Origin: Defluviicoccus sp.
GTDB lineage: Bacteria > Pseudomonadota > Alphaproteobacteria > Rhodospirillales > Defluviicoccaceae
Length of the DNA stretch: 64,000 nucleotides
Reading direction: 5' to 3'
Assembly (NCBI GenBank): GCA_029624735.1
Contig: JARSSM010000011.1
Span: 1 to 64,000 of the forward strand
Shown here: one piece after another, positions 52,882 to 62,231 of the stretch
Numbering within the stretch: the stretch's first letter is position 1
Layout of the letters: the number at the start of each line of letters is the position of its first letter
Translations under genes and position numbers: made by a program
The notes under the pieces: model-generated
The model's input: the letters and a program-made list of their open reading frames with translations, nothing else
What the model was told of the DNA's origin: nothing
The model's database searches: none

Positions 52882-54942
52882 ATGAATCTCGATCTTGCCC
52901 GACCGCAGCTGGCGGCTGCGAAGCTCGCGTGGATCTACGATCGGATGTCGCTGATCCGCGCCTTCGAGGAGCGGCTTAAGTGGCTCGTCGGGACGGGCGT
53001 CCCCGTCGGCGCGGTGCATTTCTACACCGGCCAGGAGGCGGTCGCGGCCGGCGTCTGTGCCGCGCTCGATCCGGATGACTGGATCGCCTCGACGCACCGC
53101 GGGCACGGCCACTGCATCGCCCGCGAGGTCGATGTTGCGCCGATGATGGCCGAGCTGTTTGGCAAGCGCACCGGTTCCAATCGGGCCAAGGGTGGCTCGA
53201 TGCACATCACTGACATCACGAAGGGCGTCCTTGGCGTTAACCCGATCGTGGGTGCAGGCGTTGCGCATGCCGTCGGCGCGGCCCTTTCGGCCCGCGTGCG
53301 CGGCTCGCGCGCTGTCGCCGTCGCTTTCTTCGGCGATGGGGCCGCCAGCATCGGCACCCTGCACGAGTCGATGAATCTTGCTGCCATCTGGAAGCTTCCG
53401 ATCGTGTTCGTCTGCGAGAACAATGGGTACGCCCAGGCAACGCCGGTCGAATACGCGGTGCCGTTGCGCGATATCGCCGATCGCGCGCCCGCGTACGCCA
53501 TGCCGGGCAGCGTCATCGATGGCCAGGATGCGATCGCCGTCTGGCAGGCGACAGAGGGCGCCGTGCAGGCGGCGCGCGCCGGCTACGGTCCGTCGCTGAT
53601 CGAGTGCAAGACCTATCGCTACTACGGCCATCACCAGAGCGACGATACGCTGCGCTACCGCACCGCGGAGGAGGAACAGGCGGCCAGGGCGCGCGACTGC
53701 CTTGCGCTTTTCCGTTCCCGCATGCAGGCGGAGGGCCCGCTCTCGGTCGCTGAACTCGACGCCATCGACGCGCGCAACCGTGAGCGGATGGACGAGGCGG
53801 TCGCATTCGCCAAGGAAAGTCCGCTGCCGGAACCGCACGAGCTGTTGACCGACGTCTACGCCCCCGATCCTGCCCGGCTCGAAGCGCCTTCAGTCATCAC
53901 CCGCGGCGACCGTGTGCTGGGCTTCGGCCAGGCGATCAACGAGGCGCTGCGCCAGGAGATGCAGCGCGATCCGAGCGTCATCTTGTTGGGCGAGGACATC
54001 GCAGGTGCCGCCGGCCGGGCGCACTTGGGCCTCGTCGATGCCTGGGGCGGGCCGATGCGCGCGACCCGTGGCCTGATCCAGGAGTTCGGCCCGCAGCGGG
54101 TCCTCGACACGCCAATCTCGGAGATGGCCTTCGTCGGCGCTGCCGTCGGTGCCGCCATGACCGGCTTGCGGCCGGTGGTCGAAATCATGTTCGTCGACCT
54201 GGTCGGCGTCTGCTACGACCAGCTCCTCAATCAAGCCGCCAAGATGCACTACATGATGGGCGGCCACGTGACCGTGCCGATGGTGCTGCGCACGGCTTAC
54301 GGGACGAGGCGCGATCAGCGCAGCTATGGCGGCGGCGCGGCGGCGCAACACTCACAGACGCTCTATTCCGTTCTTGCCCATATCCCAGGCCTGAAGGTGG
54401 TGGTGCCGAGCACCGCCTATAACGCCAAGGGCTTGACGATGGCTGCCATCCGCGATCCCAACCCGGTCGTGATCCTCGAGCACAAGTTCTTGGGCGGTGC
54501 GGCCAAGAGCGCGGTGCCGGAGGAGCCCTACACGCTCGCCATCGGCAAGGCGGAGATTGTCCGGCCGGGCAGCGACATCACGCTGATCGGCATTGGCTGC
54601 ACCACCCACACCTGCCTTGAGGCGGCGGAGTTCCTGGCGGCCGAGCAGATCGAAGCAGAGGTAATCGACCTCTTGACTCTCGCCCCCTTGGACGAGGAAA
54701 CTGTTTTCGCTTCCGTCCGCCGCACGCATCGCTTGGTCATCGTCGATGAGGATACGCCGGTCGCTTCGATCGGCCGCGACATTGCTGCTCGCGTCGCCGA
54801 CCACTGCTTCGACTTCCTCGACGGGCCGATCAAGTGCGTGAGTGCGCCCGACACACCGGTGCCCTTCTCGGCCGTGCTCGAAGCGCTGTACACGCCGGGT
54901 GTCGATCAGGTCGTTGCCGCCGTTCACGACGTCATGGGTTGA
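52882..54942 (+). CDS. fused E1 alpha-beta 2-oxoacid/acetoin dehydrogenase
   Basis: A 686-residue thiamine-diphosphate enzyme in which the E1 alpha part (about 1-335) and E1 beta part (about 343-686) are one chain. The TPP motif GDGAASIG...CENN runs from 151 to 181, with HFYTGQEA and STHRGHGH earlier. The beta half has GEDIAG and the E.AFVGAAVG region. These subunits are usually separate, so the fusion is notable. It oxidatively decarboxylates a 2-oxoacid or cleaves acetoin and passes the acyl group to a lipoyl carrier. The next gene, 7 bp on, encodes a lipoyl protein fused to a hydrolase; no E3 is nearby. Confidence 0.9.
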   Translation: MNLDLARPQLAAAKLAWIYDRMSLIRAFEERLKWLVGTGVPVGAVHFYTGQEAVAAGVCAALDPDDWIASTHRGHGHCIAREVDVAPMMAELFGKRTGSNRAKGGSMHITDITKGVLGVNPIVGAGVAHAVGAALSARVRGSRAVAVAFFGDGAASIGTLHESMNLAAIWKLPIVFVCENNGYAQATPVEYAVPLRDIADRAPAYAMPGSVIDGQDAIAVWQATEGAVQAARAGYGPSLIECKTYRYYGHHQSDDTLRYRTAEEEQAARARDCLALFRSRMQAEGPLSVAELDAIDARNRERMDEAVAFAKESPLPEPHELLTDVYAPDPARLEAPSVITRGDRVLGFGQAINEALRQEMQRDPSVILLGEDIAGAAGRAHLGLVDAWGGPMRATRGLIQEFGPQRVLDTPISEMAFVGAAVGAAMTGLRPVVEIMFVDLVGVCYDQLLNQAAKMHYMMGGHVTVPMVLRTAYGTRRDQRSYGGGAAAQHSQTLYSVLAHIPGLKVVVPSTAYNAKGLTMAAIRDPNPVVILEHKFLGGAAKSAVPEEPYTLAIGKAEIVRPGSDITLIGIGCTTHTCLEAAEFLAAEQIEAEVIDLLTLAPLDEETVFASVRRTHRLVIVDEDTPVASIGRDIAARVADHCFDFLDGPIKCVSAPDTPVPFSAVLEALYTPGVDQVVAAVHDVMG

Positions 54943-54949
54943 TGCCACC

Positions 54950-56440
54950 TTGGCCGAACCGATCGTCATGCCGAGCTTCGGGATGTACACGGCTGAGGGC
55001 GTCCTGGTCGGATGGCTGCAGCCGAGCGGCGCGCGAGTCACGGCCGGTGATCCCATCCTGCTAATCGAGACCGAAAAGGCGACGCAAGAGGTTGTGGCGC
55101 CTGCGGACGGCATCCTGCATCAAGCGGCACGGATCGGCGAACGCCTGACGGAGCAGGAAGTGGTGGGTTTCATCCTCGCTGACGGGGAAGTGCCGCCACT
55201 TTTCGAAGGCGAACTCGTCGCGGCGACGGGCCAGCCGCTTGTCCCGCGGCCCGTAACCCAGCGCCGCCGGCCACCGGCTGAGCAGGCGGGGCAGCAACCC
55301 TCCGAGAGACCGCCCGGCGGGGTGATCGCCACACCTGCCGCCCGCAAGCTGGCCAGGACCGCCAATATCGATCTGACGCGGCTGACCGGCAGCGGCCCGG
55401 GCGGTCGCATCGTCGAGGCCGATGTTGAAGCGGCGATTAGCAGCGCCGCGGCGCCCGCCGCTGCGCCTGCGCGCGGCTGGTCGCCTCTGATCCCGGCCAC
55501 GGTCTCGCCCGAAGCGCAGGCGTTCCTCGCCACCTTCCCGGAACCAGCCGCAAAGCCGCCTTCCCCTGCCGCCGACGACATCGCCGGCTGGGCGCGCGCC
55601 CACGCCGGCAACGAGGCGGAAGTGCGGCGGCTGAACGCCGACATCGAAGCGCTCTACAAACCCCAGCTCGTGCAAACGCACCTGGGCGGCGTGCCGGTGC
55701 TCGATATCCGGCCGCAGAATTGGAGCGAGAGCCGCCGAATCCTCGTCTACGTGCACGGCGGTGCCTACGTCCTGCACAGTGCCGCATCGAGTCTGACTTC
55801 GAGCGTGCCGGTGGCGGACGACACTGGCCTTCGTATCTGCGCGGTCGATTACACCTGCGCGCCCGCGGCCGGCTATCGGGAGGTCGTGGGCCAGGTCGCG
55901 GCTGTCTTAACGGCGCTGCGCGCAGCCGGCCACGACTGGGCTGACATCGCGCTGTTCGGTGATTCCGCCGGCGCCGCGATTGCGTGCGGCGCAATCCTGA
56001 AGCTGCGCGATGAGGGCCTCGGCCTGCCGGCAGCGGCCGTATTGTGGTCGCCGTGGGCGGACATTGCCGAGATCGGCGACAGTTACGCGACCTTACGCGA
56101 TGCCGATCTCGTTTTTCGCTACGAGCAGCACCTCAAGAGCGCCGCACTCGCGTACGCGCCTGCCACCGAACACCGGCACCCCTGGGTTTCCCCTGTTTAC
56201 GCTGACTACCGGGCCGGCTTTCCGCCGACCCTGATCCAGGGCGGCACCAAGGAGATCTTCTTGAGCAACGGCGTTCGCCTCTATCAGGCGCTCGATACGG
56301 CAGGGCAGACGGCAAAACTCGATCTTTACGAGGGGATGCCGCACGTGTTCCAGGCGTTCAACCCGGACCTGCCGGAATCAAAGCTGGCGCGGCAGAAGAT
56401 GAAGGCCTTTCTCAATCAATACTTGAGCGGCGGCCACTGA
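54950..56440 (+). CDS. lipoyl/E3-binding protein fused to HSL-type alpha/beta hydrolase
   Basis: 496 residues. Residues 1-77 are a biotinyl/lipoyl domain (lipoyl Lys K43 in ETEKATQEV). About 126-162 is a peripheral E3-binding domain (ATPAARKLA...GSGPGGRIVEADV). The rest, from about 215, is an alpha/beta hydrolase of the hormone-sensitive lipase type (HGG 269-271, GDSAG with S339, H465 in GMPHVF). The catalytic Asp is not obvious: the usual place reads GTKEIF. AcoC-type acetoin-dehydrogenase E2s also carry alpha/beta hydrolase folds, but the HSL subfamily with a separate E3-binding domain is unusual. TTG at 54950, 7 bp after the E1 stop, gives the expected N terminus. Confidence 0.87.
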   Translation: MAEPIVMPSFGMYTAEGVLVGWLQPSGARVTAGDPILLIETEKATQEVVAPADGILHQAARIGERLTEQEVVGFILADGEVPPLFEGELVAATGQPLVPRPVTQRRRPPAEQAGQQPSERPPGGVIATPAARKLARTANIDLTRLTGSGPGGRIVEADVEAAISSAAAPAAAPARGWSPLIPATVSPEAQAFLATFPEPAAKPPSPAADDIAGWARAHAGNEAEVRRLNADIEALYKPQLVQTHLGGVPVLDIRPQNWSESRRILVYVHGGAYVLHSAASSLTSSVPVADDTGLRICAVDYTCAPAAGYREVVGQVAAVLTALRAAGHDWADIALFGDSAGAAIACGAILKLRDEGLGLPAAAVLWSPWADIAEIGDSYATLRDADLVFRYEQHLKSAALAYAPATEHRHPWVSPVYADYRAGFPPTLIQGGTKEIFLSNGVRLYQALDTAGQTAKLDLYEGMPHVFQAFNPDLPESKLARQKMKAFLNQYLSGGH

Positions 56441-56465
56441 TGGCAACACCCTTCCGGTCGGTACC

Positions 56466-57320
56466 ATGAACGACGAAACGAGAACAATGAACCCCTTGCC
56501 CACGAAGCAGCGGCAATCGAGTGTCGACCTCGCCCTGCAGATCCGGCGCACCACGGTGGAAATGACCAGCCGCGCCAACGCCTCGCACATCGCCTCGTGC
56601 TTCTCGGTGACGGACATCCTGGCCGTGCTGTACAGCCGGGTCCTTGTTTTCGATCCGCAGCAACCGCGCTGGCGGGACCGCGACCGCTTCATCCTCAGCA
56701 AGGGCCATGCCTGCGCGGCGCTCTACGCGGTGCTCGCCGAGTTCGGCTTCTTCCCGAAGGAATGGCTGGAGACATATTACCTGGACGGCAGTCGCTTGGC
56801 CGGCCACGCGACCCACAAGGGCGTCCCCGGCATCGAAGTCTCGACCGGTGCCCTTGGCCACGGCCTGCCGCTTGCGACCGGCATGGCGCTCGCCGGCAAG
56901 CGGGACGAACGCGCGCATCGCGTTTTCTGCGTCTTGAGTGACGGCGAATGCGATGAAGGCTCGAACTGGGAGGCGGCGCTGTTCGCCCCCCACCACCGTC
57001 TCGACAACCTGACGGTGATCATCGACTACAACAAGATCCAGAGTCTCGGCTGGGTCAAGGATGTGATCGACCTCGATCCGCTGGCGGACAAGTGGCGCGC
57101 CTTTGGCTGGGCTGCGCGCGAAGTCGACGGCCACGACCATGCGGCGCTGGAAGCGCTCCTGACCGGCGTTCCGTTCGAAGCCGGCCGGCCGAGCTGCATC
57201 GTCGCGCACACCGTCAAGGGCAAAGGCGTCAGCTTCATGGAGAACAACCTTCAGTATCACTACACCCCGCCGCGCGGGGACGAGCTGCCGCGCGCCCTTG
57301 CCGAGCTGGGGGTGAAATGA
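56466..57320 (+). CDS. transketolase, N-terminal half subunit
   Basis: A 284-residue chain corresponding to the TPP-binding half of transketolase. HASCFSVTDIL-type opening (HIASCFSVTDIL), SKGHACAALYA, STGALGHGLPLATGMA and the TPP site LSDGECDEGSNWE...DYNKIQS are all present. It overlaps the C-terminal half by an ATGA, so the two form a heterodimer. It transfers two-carbon ketol units between sugar phosphates; split transketolases are frequent in secondary or polysaccharide pathways. It lies 25 bp after the lipoyl-hydrolase gene in the same operon. An alternative ATG at 56487 is possible. Confidence 0.92.
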   Translation: MNDETRTMNPLPTKQRQSSVDLALQIRRTTVEMTSRANASHIASCFSVTDILAVLYSRVLVFDPQQPRWRDRDRFILSKGHACAALYAVLAEFGFFPKEWLETYYLDGSRLAGHATHKGVPGIEVSTGALGHGLPLATGMALAGKRDERAHRVFCVLSDGECDEGSNWEAALFAPHHRLDNLTVIIDYNKIQSLGWVKDVIDLDPLADKWRAFGWAAREVDGHDHAALEALLTGVPFEAGRPSCIVAHTVKGKGVSFMENNLQYHYTPPRGDELPRALAELGVK

Positions 57321-58240
57321 GAAACGCCTTTTTCAACGCCGTCTTCGCGCTGGCGCGCGAGGACGAGCGGATCGTGCTGATGGTCGGCGATCTCGGCTTT
57401 CGCATCGTCGAGGGCTTCATGGCTGAGCGGCCGAAGCAGTTCCTCAATGCCGGCATCGCCGAACAGAACATGATGAGCATGGCGGCCGGTATGGCGCTCG
57501 AAGGCAAGATCGTCTTCGCGTACTCGATCGCCAACTTCCCAACCCTGCGCTGCCTGGAGCAGGTGCGCAACGACGTCTGCTATCACGGCGCCCGGGTGGC
57601 GATCTTCTGTTCCGGCGGCGGCTTTACCTACGGCTCCATGGGGGTCACCCACCACGTCACCGAGGACCTGGCCGTCACGCGTGCGATGCCTGGCCTCACC
57701 GTCATCGCGCCCGGCGATCCGATCGAGGCGGCTTGCGTGCCGGCGGCGATCGTCGCCCACGACGGGCCGTTCTACGTCCGCCTCGGCAAGGCGGGCGAGC
57801 CCAACATCCACGCCGGCCCGATCGACTTCCAGCGTGGCCGCGCGATCACGGTGCGCGAAGGCAACGATGTCAGTCTGATCGCCACCGGCAGCATGCTGCT
57901 GGTCGCCACCCGCGCCGCCGACCGCTTGAAAGCGGACGGCATCAACGCCCGCGTCTTGAGCATGCACACGGTCAAGCCGCTCGATCTGGATGCGGTCGAG
58001 GCCGCGGCCGCCCAGACCGGCGTCATCCTGACGATCGAGGAGCACAGCATCATCGGCGGCCTCGGTGCCGCGGTTGCCGAGTACCTGGCCGAGCGCCCCG
58101 GCGCCGGTCCGCGCTTCAAGCGGATGGGGGTGCCGTCGGCGTTTGCGAGCGAGATCGGCAGCCAGGACCACCTGCTCGCCCACTTCGGTCTAACCGAGGC
58201 AGGCGTGGCGCAGACAGCGAAACAGATGCTGGCGTCGTAA
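57317..58240 (+). CDS. transketolase, C-terminal half subunit
   Basis: A 307-residue pyrimidine-binding half of a split transketolase (also similar to the DXS C-terminal region). It starts in an ATGA overlap with the first half. NAGIAEQNMMSMAAGMALEGK holds the catalytic Glu for TPP activation; GGGFTYGSMGVTHHVTEDLA follows. The C-terminal domain has ITIEEHSIIGGLGAAVAE. Together the two subunits complete a transketolase active site. It is the last gene of the run before a convergent nucleotidyltransferase. Confidence 0.93.
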   Translation: MRNAFFNAVFALAREDERIVLMVGDLGFRIVEGFMAERPKQFLNAGIAEQNMMSMAAGMALEGKIVFAYSIANFPTLRCLEQVRNDVCYHGARVAIFCSGGGFTYGSMGVTHHVTEDLAVTRAMPGLTVIAPGDPIEAACVPAAIVAHDGPFYVRLGKAGEPNIHAGPIDFQRGRAITVREGNDVSLIATGSMLLVATRAADRLKADGINARVLSMHTVKPLDLDAVEAAAAQTGVILTIEEHSIIGGLGAAVAEYLAERPGAGPRFKRMGVPSAFASEIGSQDHLLAHFGLTEAGVAQTAKQMLAS

Positions 58241-58297
58241 CGGCAACGGCGACCGATGATGGCGCTTGGAACGCGTGGCCGGTCCGGGATTGCGCGA

Positions 58298-59113
58298 TCA
58301 GCCGCCGGCGTAGTCGCGCACGGCCTGGACCAGCGTCGACGGCCGGCCGATGTCGCGCAGCGTGCCGTGCGGAAACAGGTGCGCGCGGATGCTCAGGCCT
58401 TGATCGATCGCGGCCCGCATGATGTCGGCGATCTGGATCTCCTGCGCGGTCCCGTCCGCCGTACGCTGGACCACGTCCGGGCGCATCTGGGCGAGCTGCT
58501 CGTGCATGAAGCGGGTAAACGACGGTGCCCAGACCGCCGCGCCCCAGGTGTGGGTCATGTGCGTCCGCCCCGGCTTCTCGGCCAAATGACGGACCTGCAG
58601 ATGCTCATCAAAGTCGATCATGCCCCAGTTGTCGGGATCCGCCATCGGAAACGCGGCCAGCACGACATCGGCCCCGCTCTCGGCCTGAACGGTGTTGATG
58701 GTGGCGATGACGTCGTCCTGCTCGATGATGATGTCGGGATAGCCGAAGGCGACGCGGGCGCCCAGAAGGTGGGCGGAAGCACGGTCGACGGTGTAAGGAA
58801 CGCCATATCCGTAGGGCATGACCAGATAGGCGAGGTCGATGCCGACGAGCGCGCCATCCTGCAGGTAGGCCGGGATGTCCCATTTGCCGGGGCGCAGCAC
58901 CAGGAACGCGCGGCGCACGCCGCCGCGGCGCATCTGTTCCAGCAGATAGAGGCAAACCGGCTTGGCGCGCGGCTCGCCATCCGGCCCGGCCGGATGGAAG
59001 CCGATCGGGAACAGCTCCTTGCTCAGCGGCAACGGCGAGATGCGATTGGCCGATCCTGCAAGCGGCATTACCGCTACCAGCTCTCCCATGTCGTGCCGCG
59101 CCGTAGCTGCCAT
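58298..59113 (-). CDS. sugar nucleotidyltransferase (RmlA/GlmU-like)
   Basis: A 271-residue GT-A-fold NTP transferase activating a sugar or polyol phosphate as an NDP conjugate. The N-terminal motif is degenerate (PLAGSANRISPLPLSKELFPIG, in place of GGxGTRLxPxTxxxxKxxxP) but the Lys, Pro and spacing are kept. EQDDVIATINTV and AEKPGRTHMTHTWGAAVW match the nucleotide and sugar sides. AAGGGA lies nine bases before ATG 59113; a second ATG at 59089 is possible. It converges on the transketolase pair, so it may activate that pathway's product for glycan synthesis; this is inference. Confidence 0.8.
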   Translation of the reverse strand: MAATARHDMGELVAVMPLAGSANRISPLPLSKELFPIGFHPAGPDGEPRAKPVCLYLLEQMRRGGVRRAFLVLRPGKWDIPAYLQDGALVGIDLAYLVMPYGYGVPYTVDRASAHLLGARVAFGYPDIIIEQDDVIATINTVQAESGADVVLAAFPMADPDNWGMIDFDEHLQVRHLAEKPGRTHMTHTWGAAVWAPSFTRFMHEQLAQMRPDVVQRTADGTAQEIQIADIMRAAIDQGLSIRAHLFPHGTLRDIGRPSTLVQAVRDYAGG

Positions 59114-59307
59114 CGCCGGGTTCCCTTCGCGGCCCCCTGCGCCGCCGTTTTCTGGCCCCTTCTAGCACCAGCGTTAAAAAAGTGATAGGTTATCCGGTGC
59201 TACACTCGATGTGAGGAACTGCCCGCGGCGACGTTCCAACAATACTCCCACAAAAACCCCAGTAAAATTCTCTGAAGTATGAATGAACCCCTCCACGAGG
59301 AGAAACG

Positions 59308-60258
59308 ATGAAACAGGTGCAGCTGCAGACCCCGAAATATCTCTACATGGGTGGCAAGATCCGCCCATGGGAAGAGGGCGTGATTCATGTCGGGGCGGAA
59401 GCCGTTGTCCGCGGCCTTAACGTGTTCGAGGGCGTAAAGGGCTACTGGCAGCAGAATGGCGATTTCGGCATCGTCCTGCTCGAGAAACATTACCAACGCC
59501 TGCAGCACTCGGCCAAGCTGCTGCACATCCCGTGCCCGTGGACCTACGAGCAGTACCGCGATGCGACCTGCGGCTTGATGGCGACCATGGTCGAACCCGG
59601 CCGCGACATGTGGGCGCGCACCACGCTCCTCGTCACCGAAGGCTACTGGGGCATCGGTACCGTCGCCGATTTGGTGATCACTGCCTATCATCAGGAGCAG
59701 AAGATCCCCGATCCGATCGATCTCGGGCTCAGCACCTGGCAGCGGCCGGCGGACGTCGCCTTGCCGGCGCGGATCAAGACCAGCACCAACTACCAGGCCG
59801 GCCGGTTGGCGCGCATCGAGGGCCGGGCACGCGGCTGCTCGGAGATGATTCTCCTCAATTCGCAGAGCCGCGTTGGCGAGGCGAGCGGCGCGTGTGTGCT
59901 CATCGTCCGCGACGGCACGGTCATCACGCCGACGCCGGCCGAGGGCGCGCTTGAGAGCATCACGCTCGACGCGGTCGAAGCGATCGCCCGATCGTACGGC
60001 ATTCCGTTCGTTCGTCGTCCCGTCGAGCGGACCGAACTTCTGATCGCGGACGAGATGGCGCTGTGCGGAACGCTGTGTGAGGTTGCCCTCATCAAGTCGT
60101 ACGAGGGCCAGCCGCTACCTGCCGACCAGCCCATCCTCGGCAAGCTGCAGGCTGCCTACTTCGATGCCGTGCGTCGGGTGAAGCCGCATCCGTTCATTAC
60201 CGCGGTGCCGGTCCAACCCGGCGGCGTGGTGGATGTGCGGCGGGCCGTGAGCGCCTGA
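59308..60258 (+). CDS. class IV aminotransferase (IlvE-like)
   Basis: A 316-residue PLP enzyme of fold type IV. The PLP Lys is K157 in RIKTSTNYQAGRLA, with the downstream Glu in LLNSQSRVGEASGACV (in place of the usual NEG) and an Arg near 35 (VVRGLNVFEGVKGY). It is closest to branched-chain aminotransferases and D-amino-acid/4-amino-4-deoxychorismate lyase relatives; true specificity is uncertain. GAGGAG lies seven bases before the ATG. It is divergent from the nucleotidyltransferase across 194 bp of AT-richer sequence. The neighbourhood suggests amination of a keto-sugar or branched keto-acid. Confidence 0.85.
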   Translation: MKQVQLQTPKYLYMGGKIRPWEEGVIHVGAEAVVRGLNVFEGVKGYWQQNGDFGIVLLEKHYQRLQHSAKLLHIPCPWTYEQYRDATCGLMATMVEPGRDMWARTTLLVTEGYWGIGTVADLVITAYHQEQKIPDPIDLGLSTWQRPADVALPARIKTSTNYQAGRLARIEGRARGCSEMILLNSQSRVGEASGACVLIVRDGTVITPTPAEGALESITLDAVEAIARSYGIPFVRRPVERTELLIADEMALCGTLCEVALIKSYEGQPLPADQPILGKLQAAYFDAVRRVKPHPFITAVPVQPGGVVDVRRAVSA

Positions 60259-60292
60259 ACGCACATTCGGGAACGCGTTTGGCGGGGTGCGG

Positions 60293-61021
60293 ATGAGTGT
60301 GCGACCAGATCCTGAACCAACCCGGTGTCGGTCCCTGGTCCTTCGCTTGCGCGGCGCCATCAGCAAGGCCGCCCGCACCCTTCCGTTCGCGCACGCGCTA
60401 CGGTTGCGCCTTCGCTCGCGGCAGCAAATTTACGCCTCGGCTTATGAGAGAAGGGTGTGGCGCAGCGACGAGAGCGGCTCCGGCACCGGCTCGGAGCTGC
60501 GGGCGACGGCCGAGCTGCGGGCGCGCCTGCCCAAACTCCTGCGCCGGCTTGGCGTGCGCATCTTCCTCGACGCACCGTGCGGGGATTGGAACTGGATGCG
60601 CCTCGTCGACCTGCCGGTCGATCGCTACATCGGCATCGACATTGTGCCGGCGGTGATCGATGATAACCAGAAGCGCTACGGCAGCGACAAGGTCTGCTTT
60701 GCGTGCCTCGACCTCACGACCGACCCGCTGCCGGCAGCGGACTTGGTTCTCTGCCGTGCCTGTCTGTTTCACCTCTCGTTTGCCGACGGCCGGGCGGTGC
60801 TGAACAATCTCAAGAAAACCGGAGCCACATACCTGCTCACCAACTACTTCACCGACGTTGCCCGTAACGTTGACCAGTTCACTGGTGTGCCGTGGCGGCC
60901 CCTTGATCTGCGCCTGCATCCCTTCGCGTTTCCGGAGTCGATTGAGAGCTTCCATGATCACGGTGACGTAGTGCCTACCCTCGTGCTGGGCTTGTGGCGG
61001 TTCGCAGATCTCCGCCTATGA
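60293..61021 (+). CDS. class I SAM-dependent methyltransferase
   Basis: A 242-residue Rossmann methyltransferase. Motif I reads FLDAPCGDWNWM, motif II is IGIDIVP (acidic residue binding the SAM ribose) and motif IV is LVLCRACLFHLSF. The N terminus is basic and amphipathic. It probably methylates a sugar in a glycan rather than rRNA, given the neighbouring glycosyltransferase and Trm112-type methyltransferase. ATG 60293 was chosen; GTG 60287 differs by two codons. A short CCCCC...GGGGG hairpin (61085-61105) follows the gene. Confidence 0.82.
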   Translation: MSVRPDPEPTRCRSLVLRLRGAISKAARTLPFAHALRLRLRSRQQIYASAYERRVWRSDESGSGTGSELRATAELRARLPKLLRRLGVRIFLDAPCGDWNWMRLVDLPVDRYIGIDIVPAVIDDNQKRYGSDKVCFACLDLTTDPLPAADLVLCRACLFHLSFADGRAVLNNLKKTGATYLLTNYFTDVARNVDQFTGVPWRPLDLRLHPFAFPESIESFHDHGDVVPTLVLGLWRFADLRL

Positions 61022-61141
61022 ACCTTCTTCCCTGGATTGGCTGCGGAACCATCCGCCGCCCGCGCAAAACGCGGTGACAATAATACCCCCAGTCCAAAAG
61101 GGGGATGACGTCGTCGTTCATTGAACTGTATGGTACGAATC

Positions 61142-62104
61142 ATGACTCAAAGTTCGCCACCTCGCGTCGCGGTCGGTTTGCCCGTCTACAATGGCGAAAA
61201 CTACCTCCGCATCGCGATCGAAAGCGTTCTGGCTCAGACGTTTCGCGATTTCGAACTAATCATCTGCGACAACGTCTCCACCGATTCGACGCCCGCAATC
61301 TGCGCCGCTTATGCCGAGCGCGATTCGCGCGTCCGCTATCACCGGAACCCGCGCAACCTCGGCGCGGCGCCCAATTTCAACATGACCTTCAAGCTGATCT
61401 CGCCGTCGGTCGAGTATTTTCGCTGGATCTCGCACGACGACACGATGTCGCCCGACAGCTTGGAGAAAAGCGTGCGCGCGCTCGATGCCCACCCTGAGCG
61501 GATGCTGTGCACGTCGCTCATCGGCATGATCGATGCGGACGGCACGCAGACGTCCGTCTACGACAGCGGGCTGCAGGCGGCACGAAATTCGGACCAGCCG
61601 TCTGAGCGCTTTTTTGATACAGCGCTGAGAAAGCATAACAACTACGACACCTACGGCCTCATCCGGCGCAACGCCCTGGAAAACAGCCTGATGATGCCGA
61701 GCTACTACGCTGGCGAGAAAACAACTCTGGTCGAACTCAGCGTGCGCGGCAAGTTCTTCCACATCCCCGAGGTCCTGTTCTCGGTCCGCGAGCATGCGCA
61801 GCGAGCGACGAGCGCCATCAGCCGGCTCAACTGGCTGAGCAATGAGGACACGAGTGCCTCGCGCTGGCTGCAGATCGGCACGTTGATGATGTTCTTGGAC
61901 TACTGCCGCATCGTCAACCGGCATGTGCAAGCGCCCGCCGAGCGGCTGCGCTGCTACCGGATGCTGGTTCAGTGGTGGTTCCGCCATAGCCATGCGGCTG
62001 AGTTCGCGAGCGACGCTGTCGCGTTCGTGAGCCCGAAAGCCTATCTCGCGCTGCAGAGCCTGAAGCACCGCCTGGTCGGTGCCGACAGGCGCGCCCATGC
62101 TTAA
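61142..62104 (+). CDS. family 2 glycosyltransferase
   Basis: A 320-residue GT-A enzyme. PRVAVGLPVYNGENYLRIA, the DNVSTDST loop (after LIICDN) and WISHDDTMSPDSLEK with the metal-binding D-D pair are typical. The acceptor half carries YYAGEKTTLVELSVRGKF. No transmembrane helix is obvious. It would extend a surface polysaccharide; the donor is unknown. ATG 61142 is the first codon consistent with the family N terminus; TTG 61121 and ATG 61130 are alternatives without better ribosome sites. It lies between two methyltransferase genes. Confidence 0.88.
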   Translation: MTQSSPPRVAVGLPVYNGENYLRIAIESVLAQTFRDFELIICDNVSTDSTPAICAAYAERDSRVRYHRNPRNLGAAPNFNMTFKLISPSVEYFRWISHDDTMSPDSLEKSVRALDAHPERMLCTSLIGMIDADGTQTSVYDSGLQAARNSDQPSERFFDTALRKHNNYDTYGLIRRNALENSLMMPSYYAGEKTTLVELSVRGKFFHIPEVLFSVREHAQRATSAISRLNWLSNEDTSASRWLQIGTLMMFLDYCRIVNRHVQAPAERLRCYRMLVQWWFRHSHAAEFASDAVAFVSPKAYLALQSLKHRLVGADRRAHA

Positions 62105-62231
62105 GGTAGCGTACGACTGACGAAGCGAACCGGTCGGCAAGACTGCCCGCGGGGGGCTCAAGGACCGTTGAGCAGGTCAATTTCCGGCCGATACAACCGA
62201 AACGAATACCACCGGACGATTGGTGTCGACC

